Shown here in pieces: positions 25,603 through 35,011 of a DNA stretch of 64,000 nt. The stretch comes from JABDQA01 sp963759125 (GTDB lineage: Bacteria; Desulfobacterota; Desulfobulbia; Desulfobulbales; Desulfocapsaceae), in contig CAVWXN010000005.1 in the NCBI GenBank assembly GCA_963759125.1, forward strand, positions 558,001-622,000, read 5' to 3'. Positions within the stretch are counted from its first letter, which is position 1. Each line of letters opens with the position of its first letter. The position numbers and the translations under genes are program-made. The notes beneath the pieces were generated by a model that saw only the letters and a list, made by a program, of their open reading frames with translations, was not told where the DNA came from and ran no database searches.

Positions 25603-27242
25603 AGATCGGCTTTCTGCTTTGCTCACCAGATATCAGCGGCGGCACCAACGTCATTTTAGAACACGGTGCCGGTCTGAAGGCGTGTGATCACGAGGTGAGC
25701 ATAATCACGCAACAAGTTGTAGAGCCGGAAGAATACGCCTGGCATCCAAAAGGTCATCAGTTAAGATGGTGCACCTTCGCTGAAGCTGTAGAAGAGCGGT
25801 TTGACTGCCTGATCGCTACCTGGTGGGAAAGCCCGTATCTATTGCATCGGTTTCATGCAAAGCAATACGTCTATTTCGTTCAATCGATTGAATCCCGCTT
25901 TTTTGAAGAAGACAAGCCCGCCAATATGGATCTGCGAGACCATTCTGTTGGGGCAACGCGTTGCGACCACAGCTACTTCTTCTCACTGCCGATGATCACA
26001 GAGGCAACCTGGATCAAGCACTATCTGGAAGAAAATTGTAATCAGAAAACCTATCTGGTGAGAAATGGTATTCGCAAGGAACTGTATTCTGACGACACTG
26101 TTCTGAGCAAAAAACCAAGTGAGGGATTACGTGTTCTGATCGAAGGTCCAGTAGATGTGTTCCATAAAAATGTTCCGAAAACAATCGCCCTTTGCCGAGA
26201 GGCTGGGGTTAAGGAAATATGGCTCTTGACCTCGTCTAAAGTTTCTGGGTTCGAGGGTGTAGACCGGGTATTTTCACAAATCCCGCTGGAGCAGACTCCG
26301 CCGATCTACCGCTCCAGTCATTTGTTGGTTAAGCTTTCTGCCGTTGAGGGGATGTTTGCCCCGCCGCTGGAGATGTTTCATTGCGGCGGTACCGCTATAG
26401 TATATGACGTAACCGGCCATGACGAATATATTGAACATGAGGTTAACGGCCTGGTGGTGAAGCAGGATGATGAAGCTCAAGTGATTGAGTATTTAAAAAT
26501 GCTCAGCGACAATCCTGGTTATCTGGAAAGACTTTGTCAGGGTGCAACCGACACAGCTGCTCAGTGGCCCGACTGGCAGCAATCCAGCCAGGAATTTGAA
26601 GGAGCGCTGCAGGCAATCATGGGTCAACCCCATGTCCGTCGGCACTATCTTCAGAATATTTCCACAATTTTCATGTCTTATCAGGCTTTGCAGCTCGAAA
26701 CCCGGGAGTTGCAGCGCCATGCCGAGCGAGAGGGTGGTGCAGGGGACATAACCCACCATAACTTTGTGCAGGCATATGCCTTGGCCACCGACGAAATAAT
26801 CGATCAGACCTGGTGTCACTACGTGAGTGGCAAGCCTGCAAATCTTGTGTGCAATCTGTCAGTGACCGCCCAAGATATTCAGATTCGACTGGATCCCAGT
26901 GTGAGGATCGGGATTATCTGCCTGCATAAGATTTTACTTACAGCTGAAGATGGAGAGGAACTGGTCAGCTATACGCCGACCTTTTTCGACCGACTATTTA
27001 TCACCGGGACAGCTCAGTGGTTGACAAAGCACGGTGATTTCTGGGTGATCCAATCCTATGGTAATGATCCGCAGATTTTCCTGCCACGCTTGCAATCATG
27101 GCCAGGAGACACCGTGAAGATTGAGATAACTCTGCGTGAACTGGGAATCGAGCAATACATACGCGAACTTGAAGAGCAACATTCTCCGGGTAATAGGGGG
27201 GGACGGCTGCTCTCATCTCTGCGCAAAGCATTGGGTCCATGA
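25599..27242 (+). CDS. GT4-type glycosyltransferase with extra C-terminal domain
   Basis: 547 aa. Residues 1-350 are a GT-B transferase: MKIGFLLCSPDISGGTNVIL with the N-terminal glycine loop, LVRNGIRKELYSDD, and the E-x7-E nucleotide-sugar motif in VEGMFAPPLEMFHCG. About 190 residues follow (after FEGALQAIMGQP) that are not part of a usual GT4; they include a short helical stretch (LQLETRELQRHAEREGGAGD) and a beta-rich end. The ATG overlaps the previous stop by 4 bp. Donor and acceptor are unknown. Confidence 0.8.
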   Translation: MKIGFLLCSPDISGGTNVILEHGAGLKACDHEVSIITQQVVEPEEYAWHPKGHQLRWCTFAEAVEERFDCLIATWWESPYLLHRFHAKQYVYFVQSIESRFFEEDKPANMDLRDHSVGATRCDHSYFFSLPMITEATWIKHYLEENCNQKTYLVRNGIRKELYSDDTVLSKKPSEGLRVLIEGPVDVFHKNVPKTIALCREAGVKEIWLLTSSKVSGFEGVDRVFSQIPLEQTPPIYRSSHLLVKLSAVEGMFAPPLEMFHCGGTAIVYDVTGHDEYIEHEVNGLVVKQDDEAQVIEYLKMLSDNPGYLERLCQGATDTAAQWPDWQQSSQEFEGALQAIMGQPHVRRHYLQNISTIFMSYQALQLETRELQRHAEREGGAGDITHHNFVQAYALATDEIIDQTWCHYVSGKPANLVCNLSVTAQDIQIRLDPSVRIGIICLHKILLTAEDGEELVSYTPTFFDRLFITGTAQWLTKHGDFWVIQSYGNDPQIFLPRLQSWPGDTVKIEITLRELGIEQYIRELEEQHSPGNRGGRLLSSLRKALGP

Positions 27243-28201
27243 GACAGAGAATTTTCCTATTTGTGTTCCTGTTCCTGCTTTTCGCAACCAGTGTCCAGGG
27301 GCAGCAGGTATCTCCGAGAATAATACTGGACACAGATATCTCCTCGGATGTCGATGATGTGGGCGCCGTTGCCGTGCTGCATGCACTTGCAGGCCAGGGA
27401 AATGTTGATATCCTGGCCATGATGGTCTCCTCTGGGGACCCGTGGAGCGGTCCCTGCCTTGATGCTCTGAATACCTGGTTTGGTCGTCCTGATATCCCCA
27501 TTGGTGTGATAAAGAAGCCGACAGTCACTCACGAATCCAAGTATACAAAAGAGATTGCCTCGACTTATCCCCACGATCTGCAAACGGGGGAAAACGCACC
27601 GGATGCGGTTGAGTTGTACAGGCAGGTTTTAGCAAGCCAGCCTGACAATAGCGTGATCATCGTCACCGTAGGCTATTTGACCAATCTCAAAGACCTTTTG
27701 AATTCAGACCCTGATTCAATCAGCCCGCTGAGCGGCGCAGAACTGGTTCGGAACAAGGTGCAGCGGCTTGTCTGTATGGGAGGTAAATATCCGGAAGGGC
27801 GGGAGTGGAATTTCTATCAGGATAGCAGGGCAACTTCAGAGGTAGTAGAAAGTTGGCCTCGCCCTATTTTCTTTATTGGCTATGAAACCGGTTTGTCCGT
27901 CAAGACCGGCAGCATCTTAATACGAATCAAAGAGCCAAATCCGATTAGAAGATCATATGAGCTCTACAACAATGTAAGTGATCGACCGAGTTGGGATCAG
28001 TTAGCTGTGTTATACGCTGGATTGGATAAATGGGACAGAAAGCCAGTATTCAAAATTTCCAAAACAGGTCTTAACAAAGTCAGTGAAAATGGTTCAAACC
28101 ATTGGCAGCCAGATCACACCGGAAATCATTATGTCGTTAGCCTGAGACAGGACAGCAAAGCAGTTGCAGAAAGGATAAACCAGATGATGTTGAACCGATA
28201 A
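27239..28201 (+). CDS. Secreted nucleoside-hydrolase-like protein
   Basis: 320 aa. A signal peptide (RIFLFVFLFLLFATSVQGQQ) is followed by the calcium-binding nucleoside-hydrolase motif RIILDTDISSDVDDVGAVAV, and later VIIVTVGYLTNLKDLL and RLVCMGGKYPEGREWNFYQD, where family members place the catalytic site. It probably acts outside the cytoplasm. The family cleaves N-glycosidic bonds of nucleosides; whether this one does, or acts on a glycan or nucleotide by-product, cannot be told. It is translationally coupled (4-bp overlap) to the GT4 gene, an unusual companion for polysaccharide export genes. Confidence 0.8.
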   Translation: MRQRIFLFVFLFLLFATSVQGQQVSPRIILDTDISSDVDDVGAVAVLHALAGQGNVDILAMMVSSGDPWSGPCLDALNTWFGRPDIPIGVIKKPTVTHESKYTKEIASTYPHDLQTGENAPDAVELYRQVLASQPDNSVIIVTVGYLTNLKDLLNSDPDSISPLSGAELVRNKVQRLVCMGGKYPEGREWNFYQDSRATSEVVESWPRPIFFIGYETGLSVKTGSILIRIKEPNPIRRSYELYNNVSDRPSWDQLAVLYAGLDKWDRKPVFKISKTGLNKVSENGSNHWQPDHTGNHYVVSLRQDSKAVAERINQMMLNR

Positions 28202-28237
28202 CCCTGAAAACATACGTCTCTTCTTAATTTCAGATCT

Positions 28238-30292
28238 ATGGTCTCAGATCACCGCTTCTATAAGCCACTTCTAAGTATCATTTTTTTGATACTTACTGGC
28301 TATTTCGTCTGGAACGGTTCTTGGTACGATCCGGCTGTACTTGAGATCAGAGGAAGTCTCTCCTCTTGGCCGACAGGTCTTGATGTTGCCTGGGATTCTG
28401 GGAGCGGGTTGAATAAATATGAGCGCTCTAAAATAGTACTCAATACGGTTTCAATGCAGCCTGTCAATCAGGTGCAAATAAGCTATACAGGAAGGAGAAG
28501 TGGCGCGTCGTTAAACAAAAACATCGTTTGCCGCAGAATCGTTGCTGATGGCCAGGAGGTTGCTGGAAGTTGGGTCGAACTGAGTGAGGACAATCCGAGG
28601 GTTGCCTTCAATATAGCTGCCAATCATAGTATTGCGATTGAGTTGGAGACAAACAACAAGTCAGGTCTCGCAAAGATCGAAGTCAATGGTGTTTCCCAAG
28701 AGCGTGATCTTTATATTGCCAATGTCGAAGCCAAAAGCCGAACCTATGATTTCTGGTTGATAGACCCACAAAAACAATTCATTGTCACATCACCACTTCC
28801 ACGATACCAGATTACAGATCTGATATTACAAAAAAGAAAAGATGGGCGGCCGCTCAGACTTGATGCAATACACCTGTTGTTTGGGAACAGAGAGCCCATC
28901 CCGTTGCTAAATCAGCCGCAGATGCTGTCTGAATTGAACTTGGGCAGTATCAGTCATTACCAGAAACGCTATTTCAGCTGGGGACGTTTTATCCAGCAGT
29001 TACTGTTCGCCGCGATTTCCACCTGGCTCATTTCGGCTTTGTTGAGGCTATACCACTCTTCCGGCGGTTTATTGGAGATTTTTAGAGGAAAGAAGCGCGT
29101 ATTTATTTTCTTTTTTCTAGGAGCTGTGTGCTGCTACCTGATTTGGCTGTTGATATTCTGGCCTGGCGTGATGTCGGTGGATTCCTTGAAGGTCTGGAGG
29201 GCGGCCCAACTGCCCGAGGTATATCTTAACGATCACCCCATCATCAATGTTTTCCTTTACATGTTCCTCTACCATATCTGGAACAATCCTGCAGTGGTGC
29301 CACTGTTCCATATTCTGGCTACTTCGCTCCTGGTGTCGACAGTCTTTTTTACGATTTATCGGAATAATGTGTCCCTGTTGATTCTTCTTCCTTTCTATCT
29401 ATTTACCGTGCTGTCCATACCGATAGGCCTTTATAATACGGTACTATGGAAGGACATTCCATTTGCCTTGTTGATCGTATTCTGGGGTTTTATTTCTGCC
29501 CTACTATTTCAGCAAAAGCATAACAATAGCCTCAACCTTTCCGCGGAAAAGATACTGGCTCTCATCCTGTTGTTGTTATCATTGGGACTTATACGCCACA
29601 ATGGTTTGATTTACCTGGTATTTATCCCTTTGTTATACCTAATGCTAGGGGTGGTTCGTCTGGATAAGCGAGTGTGGCTGGCAATTCTGGGTCTCGGGCT
29701 GCTCGTTGTAGTCGGTGTTGTTTTTGTTAATAGCTCTCTTGTGACCGACTCAGGCTACCTTTTCACCCAGGGGAAGGTGTATTTGCAAGGTATTTTAACC
29801 AGCTCACCGGTCGAGCTTATGCAACGGACCTGGCAGAATTATTGGGGAATACTCAACATAAACCAGACAAACTCAAGCTGGGATAAGTTTCATTATTTTT
29901 TCCGAGATCGGTTCGCCTACAATTTTTTGCAGCATGCCCGCTGGCAAGACGTTTATCCATATGTTCAGACCGGGGATGGACTGCTGCCCTTTCTCAGAGA
30001 CCCCGCGATGGCTCTATACTGGAAAAGTTACCAGGTGCCGTTTGTGTATTTAAGTTGGAATCCAATCTGGGCGCTAGTGCTTTTTCCCTTGTCAATCGTT
30101 CTCCTCAGGTTGCTTACCTTGAGCGCAATTTTCAGCTCTGTGGTCCTTGTCCAAGTGCTAACGCTAACCACAATGCTCAATATCATGAATTGGCGGTATT
30201 ACTATTTTGTCTGCGTCGCAAGTTGCTTCATTATCCCCATTATCTGTTTAGATATAGTCAGAATGAGGAAAGGGGGAAATAATGAAGTTTAG
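28238..30292 (+). CDS. GT-C-like multispanning membrane protein (DUF6020-like)
   Basis: 684 aa. One N-terminal helix, a periplasmic beta-rich region (residues 35-245) and then about 11 membrane helices from 250 on. The stretch FWPGVMSVDSLKVWRAAQLP with LNDHPIINVFLYMFLYHIWN matches the first-loop acidic motif of DUF6020/GT-C transferases that use polyprenyl-phosphate sugars. It probably decorates a lipid-linked glycan on the periplasmic side. It sits 36 bp after the nucleoside-hydrolase-like gene and overlaps the next GT2 by 11 bp. Confidence 0.7.
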   Translation: MVSDHRFYKPLLSIIFLILTGYFVWNGSWYDPAVLEIRGSLSSWPTGLDVAWDSGSGLNKYERSKIVLNTVSMQPVNQVQISYTGRRSGASLNKNIVCRRIVADGQEVAGSWVELSEDNPRVAFNIAANHSIAIELETNNKSGLAKIEVNGVSQERDLYIANVEAKSRTYDFWLIDPQKQFIVTSPLPRYQITDLILQKRKDGRPLRLDAIHLLFGNREPIPLLNQPQMLSELNLGSISHYQKRYFSWGRFIQQLLFAAISTWLISALLRLYHSSGGLLEIFRGKKRVFIFFFLGAVCCYLIWLLIFWPGVMSVDSLKVWRAAQLPEVYLNDHPIINVFLYMFLYHIWNNPAVVPLFHILATSLLVSTVFFTIYRNNVSLLILLPFYLFTVLSIPIGLYNTVLWKDIPFALLIVFWGFISALLFQQKHNNSLNLSAEKILALILLLLSLGLIRHNGLIYLVFIPLLYLMLGVVRLDKRVWLAILGLGLLVVVGVVFVNSSLVTDSGYLFTQGKVYLQGILTSSPVELMQRTWQNYWGILNINQTNSSWDKFHYFFRDRFAYNFLQHARWQDVYPYVQTGDGLLPFLRDPAMALYWKSYQVPFVYLSWNPIWALVLFPLSIVLLRLLTLSAIFSSVVLVQVLTLTTMLNIMNWRYYYFVCVASCFIIPIICLDIVRMRKGGNNEV

Positions 30293-31088
30293 CGTGATTA
30301 CCCCTAATTTTAATGGTGAGAGATACCTTGAAGCAACAATTCTTAGTGTACTGGAGCAGCGGAAGGCTGGCGTGTCTCTCGAATATATCGTGGTAGATGG
30401 CAATTCAACAGATGGTTCACTTAACATCCTCAAGCGTTATGAAAAAGAGATAGACATGCTTGTCCGAGAAGATGATACCGGACCCGCCAACGCCTTGAAC
30501 AAAGGTCTGAAATTAGCAACGGGAGAGGTGATTTCATGGCTGAATAGCGATGATATCTATTATCCCAATACAATCAAACGAGTTGAAGAGTGCCTTGGGG
30601 AAAATGCTACAGCGTCCTTCTGTTTTGGAGGGTGCCCGATAATCAACGAGCAGGGCGAAGAAATTCGTCAGTCAATAACCAGGTTCAAAGAACTGTTTTT
30701 TCCCATCTCATCAAGATTCGTTTACCAGTCGATCAACTATATGTCGCAGCCGGCACTTTTTTTTCGTAGAGAAATCATTGATAACGAGCAGTCACTGCTG
30801 CGCGAAGATATGATTGCTGCCTGGGATTATGAGTTGTTTCTGCGTTTATGGCATTACGGGAAGGCCATTTTTATCCCTGGTGATCCTTTGGCCGCTTTTC
30901 GCTGGTACGGTGACTCCATCAGCGGCCAGAATTTCTCGATTCAATTTAAAGAAGAGCTTGAAGCGGCAATGGCCGACGCAGGTAGATGGTCATTGCAGGC
31001 AATCTTTCACCGCGGGGTGCGTCTCGGTATTGTTGGCGCATATAGTGCAATGGCAATGATGCGAGGGAGCGAGAATAGCGACTCATGA
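30282..31088 (+). CDS. GT2 glycosyltransferase
   Basis: 268 aa, soluble GT-A fold. SVITPNFNGERYLEATILSV at the N-terminus, VVDGNSTDGSLNILKRY, the metal-binding SWLNSDDIYYP and AAWDYELFLRLWHYGKAIFI toward the C-terminus are typical of the family. The missing second Asp before the SDD motif (LNSDD) is usual for this subgroup. The start overlaps the GT-C gene, and the stop overlaps the next GT4 by 4 bp. Cytoplasmic assembly of the repeat unit is the likely task. Confidence 0.88.
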   Translation: MKFSVITPNFNGERYLEATILSVLEQRKAGVSLEYIVVDGNSTDGSLNILKRYEKEIDMLVREDDTGPANALNKGLKLATGEVISWLNSDDIYYPNTIKRVEECLGENATASFCFGGCPIINEQGEEIRQSITRFKELFFPISSRFVYQSINYMSQPALFFRREIIDNEQSLLREDMIAAWDYELFLRLWHYGKAIFIPGDPLAAFRWYGDSISGQNFSIQFKEELEAAMADAGRWSLQAIFHRGVRLGIVGAYSAMAMMRGSENSDS

Positions 31089-32233
31089 CAGCCATGCACC
31101 TAGGGGTAAACACCCTCTTTCTTGTGCCAGGCGATGTTGGTGGCACGGAGACCTATTTGCGGGAGATATTGCAGGCACTTGTGGCAAAGCATAAAGATCA
31201 CCGTATCACCCTATTTACCCACAGCGACAACGATGACGTGCTGCGAGACTGGCTTGGAGAGCGGACGAATATTATCTACTGCCGCGTGCCGGTGAAAGCT
31301 CACGTCAGGCCGATGAGAATCCTGGCAGAACAGTTTTTGCTACCTGAGTATGTTAGGAGATCCAAGGTGGAGTTACTCTGGTCGCCGGGATATACCGCAC
31401 CTTATGTTTCCAATTGCCCGCAGGTGGTGACTATTCACGACCTCCAGTACAGGAATTACCCGCAAGATATGAGGTGGCTGGAGCGTATAACCTTGGATCA
31501 ACTTGTCAAAATCGCCTGTAGACGCTGCCGTGGAGTTATAACTGTCTCCAGGTTTGCTCGTAGCGAGATTATAAACAGTGGATTTGCACCCAGTGATAAG
31601 GTACATGCCATTTTAGAAGGCGTCAGCCCCTTATTTGCGGTTCCTGTTGATGACCCAGAAATAGAGAAGGAACTGAGACGGCAGATTCCGCAGAACAAAC
31701 CGTTCATTCTCTGCGTAGCCCATACTTATCCGCACAAGAATGTCAATTTGCTTGTTGAGGCGTTCAGGCATGTCGAGAATAAAATACCTCACAACCTTGT
31801 ATTGGTTGGCAAGCCAAGACTCGGAGAGCCGCAAGTTGAGGAAGCGATAGATAAATTAGACCAACCACAGCGGCTTTATAGATTTAAGGGCGGGGTCTGC
31901 TTTGATTTACTGAGGCTCTTGTATCAAAAGTCCGATCTATTTGTTCTGCCATCCGGCTATGAGGGGTTTGGTCTTCCGATCCTGGAAGCGATGATGGCCG
32001 GAGCACTTGTGGTCTGCTCGAAGGAGGCGTCATTGCCCGAAGTAGGTGGTGACCATGCAATCTACACGGGAAAATTGACAGCGCAAGCCGTGGCTGATCA
32101 GATAATGACCGCTTTGGAAATGACCGCAGAGGAGAAAACAGAACGGCGCAGAGAGGCAAAAAAGTGGGCGGAAGGGTTTTCATGGCAGCGTTCAGCTCGG
32201 GAAACTTTAACCTTTCTCGAATCCATGAAATAA
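31085..32233 (+). CDS. GT4 glycosyltransferase
   Basis: 382 aa GT-B enzyme similar to mannosyltransferases. Glycine-rich N-terminal loop LVPGDVGGTETYLREIL, VVTIHDLQYRNYPQDM, FILCVAHTYPHKNVNLLVEA at the inter-domain start, and E-x7-E in SGYEGFGLPILEAMMAG. Last gene of the plus-strand export operon. Its end overlaps the antisense remnant of a GT2 gene. Confidence 0.9.
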   Translation: MTAMHLGVNTLFLVPGDVGGTETYLREILQALVAKHKDHRITLFTHSDNDDVLRDWLGERTNIIYCRVPVKAHVRPMRILAEQFLLPEYVRRSKVELLWSPGYTAPYVSNCPQVVTIHDLQYRNYPQDMRWLERITLDQLVKIACRRCRGVITVSRFARSEIINSGFAPSDKVHAILEGVSPLFAVPVDDPEIEKELRRQIPQNKPFILCVAHTYPHKNVNLLVEAFRHVENKIPHNLVLVGKPRLGEPQVEEAIDKLDQPQRLYRFKGGVCFDLLRLLYQKSDLFVLPSGYEGFGLPILEAMMAGALVVCSKEASLPEVGGDHAIYTGKLTAQAVADQIMTALEMTAEEKTERRREAKKWAEGFSWQRSARETLTFLESMK

Positions 32234-32481
32234 GAACAATGCTGCCGGTAGCGACCTGGAATCCCGATAGCAAGGCAGCGCCTTTACCCTTTCCCATCGG
32301 GAAAAATACGGTAACTATATAATATTATATAAATTTATTCGGATAAGCTCTGCTGTTCAGTCGGTTGAGGCATCATCAACCAGAATTATCTCCTTCTCGA
32401 TCCCGATTGCCTTAGCACTACCTGCCATCACAACCTTTTCCAGAGAGCTAATTCGTTAAATATCGGGATAACTATTGATAG
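32229..32481 (-). pseudogene. Decayed GT2 (polyprenyl-phosphate sugar synthase-like) remnant
   Basis: On the minus strand the interval between the convergent operons still reads LSIVIPIFNE, then after a one-base frameshift ISSLEKVVMAGSAKAIGIEK and EIILVDDASTD, a TGA where Gly is expected, TAELIRINLY, and finally GKGKGAALLSGFQVATGSIV. This is the order of the first half of a DPM-synthase-like GT2, about 230 bp, and the rest (DxD and after) is gone. It resembles the interrupted GT2 at 6937. The open frame running from here into the GT4 gene is antisense beyond about 32224. Confidence 0.75.
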
Positions 32482-32483
32482 TA

Positions 32484-33263
32484 TTAAAACATCTGTTTTA
32501 TCCGTATCCATAATATCCCTAAGTTCTCGTATATAACCGATCTTGCCAAGGCGAGATTCTGAGGACTCGGTAAAACGTTGGCAGCCGGTCTGACATGATG
32601 ATTTTTGATGATGTAATCGGTAGGCGCTGGTATAGGATTCATTCCCAGCCGTTCACAGAGAGAAATAGCCCTGTTCATATGGTTTGCTGATGTCACCAAA
32701 ACAAAAGGCTCTTCCCTCACAATCTCGAACAATGCAAACGCTTCTTGCTCGGTGTCTCTGGGGTCTTCACGGGTGATGATTCTTTGCGGTGGAATATCGA
32801 TGAGCAATGCAACTTGCTCAACTATTCGGGCATTTGGTATGGGGTCATAACCAATCCCACCAAGAATAATCACATCTGTCTTGGGAAGGAGCTTTGATAG
32901 CCGCTTTGCCTCCACGATCCGATAAAGAGATGCTCCTCCGATTTGGCTGGTGACAGGCAAACTGCTTTCAGACACGTGACCGCTTCCCAGCACAGCAATA
33001 TAGTTAACTGAACCAATTTGATGGTTGAGCAGAAAATCAGTCGTCAAAGGCTCATGGGCTCGTTCGTTTGTCTTGATATAGCTACTTGACCATCCGCCGT
33101 AGCCGAAAAAAAGCAATATGGCTACCCCGACAACGGAGCTCAATAGCCCCAATTGTTTACGGTTGAACGTTGTTAGCAGTATACTCAAGAGTAGAAGAAT
33201 GAGTGCCATTATGAGTGGAGTACATATTTCAACACCCAGCCGTGCTAGATAGTACATTTTCAA
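32484..33263 (-). CDS. DUF218 (ElyC/YdcF-like) membrane protein
   Basis: 259 aa, the same length as E. coli ElyC. Two N-terminal membrane helices (residues 12-60) precede a periplasmic DUF218 domain with YIAVLGSGH, DVIILGGIGYDPIP, ITREDPRDTEQEA and FVLVTSANHMNRAISLCERL. ElyC affects the use of undecaprenyl phosphate in peptidoglycan and enterobacterial common antigen synthesis, so a role in lipid-carrier balance for this glycan locus is plausible (inference). It overlaps the upstream membrane gene by 4 bp and is the last gene of the minus-strand train. Confidence 0.82.
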   Translation of the reverse strand: MKMYYLARLGVEICTPLIMALILLLLSILLTTFNRKQLGLLSSVVGVAILLFFGYGGWSSSYIKTNERAHEPLTTDFLLNHQIGSVNYIAVLGSGHVSESSLPVTSQIGGASLYRIVEAKRLSKLLPKTDVIILGGIGYDPIPNARIVEQVALLIDIPPQRIITREDPRDTEQEAFALFEIVREEPFVLVTSANHMNRAISLCERLGMNPIPAPTDYIIKNHHVRPAANVLPSPQNLALARSVIYENLGILWIRIKQMF

Positions 33264-35011
33264 ACCTTATTTCCGCCTTGTTTGAGCTTGCTCAGTGTTA
33301 TCAGAATAAGCACCAGCATAACCTGAAGTGTTAGGCGATTCCAGGCCGTACCGATTTGCCAATATATCTCGGCCGGGTGCAGGATGATTACCACCAGATA
33401 TCCGACCAACAGAAGTAATGGAACTAAAAAGTCAATCTTTTGCTTGTCTTTGAGGAAGGTAACCATCATTAAGAGCATGCAGAGATAAAAAGCTGCGCCC
33501 CACTGTCTTACGTCAGCCCACATCGTCATGATTGCCTCTAGGGCGTGCGGCAGACGATCAACACCCCGGGCAATATCGAGATTCACCAGGCCTAACCCAT
33601 CCGTGGCGTGGGAACCGAGTTGTAGGTAGATCTTTATCCAATAGAGCCATGGTGCCATACTTACCAGAAAAATCAGAGCAAAGACAGATATGGCGCGCAA
33701 ATTATTTCGATAGCACGTTGCAGTGAGCCAAAGCATGACTACACAAAATAATAACATACCCTCATTTTTAGTATAAGCCGCCCCGGCAATGAGCAGTGAA
33801 CCAATACCTACATAAGCGAGTCCGCCGGCTTTACGCCACCGAAAAAGACAGCCTAACCCGGTGATCGTGAACAACCAAAAGGAAGTCTCGGCATAACTCC
33901 AAGACACGACAAGGGGCGTCATCGGCATCGTTGCAAAAAGTACGGCACCGAAAAGACCGTAGAAGACACTCCTGGTTGATTGATTGATTACAATAATCAG
34001 TTCCCAAAGTACCAGTGCGTAGAGAATGGCTCCCCAACCTCTACTCCACAACTCCTCCCAGCCTCCGGAAAACCAAGCGGAATAGGCCCACAGGATTGGC
34101 CAGATGAGCGGATAGTCGGCATGCCCTACCTCAGTGACATCCATGAGTGGACCGCTGCCCAGAAGAAGCAGTTTCGCTTTCGCTCCCCAAATAGCCCAGG
34201 CATCCCAATCATCTGGAACAACCACGACCGCCATGAGGAAGCTCCAACCAATACTTAGCAGCAAGAGGGTCACCATCAGCGCTGTAAATATTCGTATAAT
34301 GGTGTTCGAGGGATACTGCACTGAATTTCCTGATTGATAGCTCATCCGCCCGATGTTAGGAGATTTATCCCTCTGGCACCAGAGGGACAGGAACCCCGCC
34401 CCACCGAGAATAATCGTCGCAACGAACCCGGGAACAATCGATTGAAATACCAGCTTAGCCAGCAAACCCAATATCATGAGTGTGAAAATGGCTATTGCAT
34501 AACACTCTGGAAAACTGAGGGGTAAGCATCTAGAAACGTATCTGACGAGCAGGCTTATTCCCGTCAGCGTCAGCATTGAACCTATCAGACCAAACAAGCC
34601 CCTGTAACCCTGTCCACCGGTATCGTCAGACTTGGTTTTTAGAAGATCAGAGGGTCGAAAGGAACCATCCGTGTGGACATGATAATTATCCGATCCTGAG
34701 GGAATTCTCGGCAAAAGGAGATATTCGGCATAAGATTTTTTATTGTGCTCACCGGAAAAAGCGTAGCTTACGTCTTCAGGCCACAGTTGCTGAATAGCGT
34801 ATACCGAGTCAAGCAATTCGGCAGGTAAACCGGCATTTTGCCAAACCTTCAGACGTTGCTCATTGACCGGTTTGCCCAAATACTCAACTCGTTCACGTTG
34901 CCACCAGAGGCCATACATTGCGGCAAAAGCCCCACAACTTACCAAAAGCCAAACAAAGATAATGAGTAGTGAAGATACGGAAAGAAAGCTTGAGCTATTA
35001 ACCTTGATCAT
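33260..35011 (-). CDS. GT-C-like multispanning membrane protein
   Basis: 583 aa, 12-13 predicted membrane helices. After a first helix there is a periplasmic segment, and the stretch VVPDDWDAWAIWGAKAKLLL is a GT-C (ArnT/PMT-like) first-loop acidic motif, followed by HADYPLIWPILWAYSAWFSG. It probably transfers a sugar from a polyprenyl phosphate donor in the periplasm; the donor could come from the GT2 at 35391. It overlaps the DUF2304 gene by 14 bp. Confidence 0.7.
   Translation of the reverse strand: MIKVNSSSFLSVSSLLIIFVWLLVSCGAFAAMYGLWWQRERVEYLGKPVNEQRLKVWQNAGLPAELLDSVYAIQQLWPEDVSYAFSGEHNKKSYAEYLLLPRIPSGSDNYHVHTDGSFRPSDLLKTKSDDTGGQGYRGLFGLIGSMLTLTGISLLVRYVSRCLPLSFPECYAIAIFTLMILGLLAKLVFQSIVPGFVATIILGGAGFLSLWCQRDKSPNIGRMSYQSGNSVQYPSNTIIRIFTALMVTLLLLSIGWSFLMAVVVVPDDWDAWAIWGAKAKLLLLGSGPLMDVTEVGHADYPLIWPILWAYSAWFSGGWEELWSRGWGAILYALVLWELIIVINQSTRSVFYGLFGAVLFATMPMTPLVVSWSYAETSFWLFTITGLGCLFRWRKAGGLAYVGIGSLLIAGAAYTKNEGMLLFCVVMLWLTATCYRNNLRAISVFALIFLVSMAPWLYWIKIYLQLGSHATDGLGLVNLDIARGVDRLPHALEAIMTMWADVRQWGAAFYLCMLLMMVTFLKDKQKIDFLVPLLLLVGYLVVIILHPAEIYWQIGTAWNRLTLQVMLVLILITLSKLKQGGNKV

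Noticed and set aside
31884..32297. 137-codon minus-strand frame beginning with a GT2-like stretch
   Set aside because: Only the first 20-25 codons resemble GT2; the rest is antisense to the GT4 gene. Treated as part of the pseudogene at 32229-32481.
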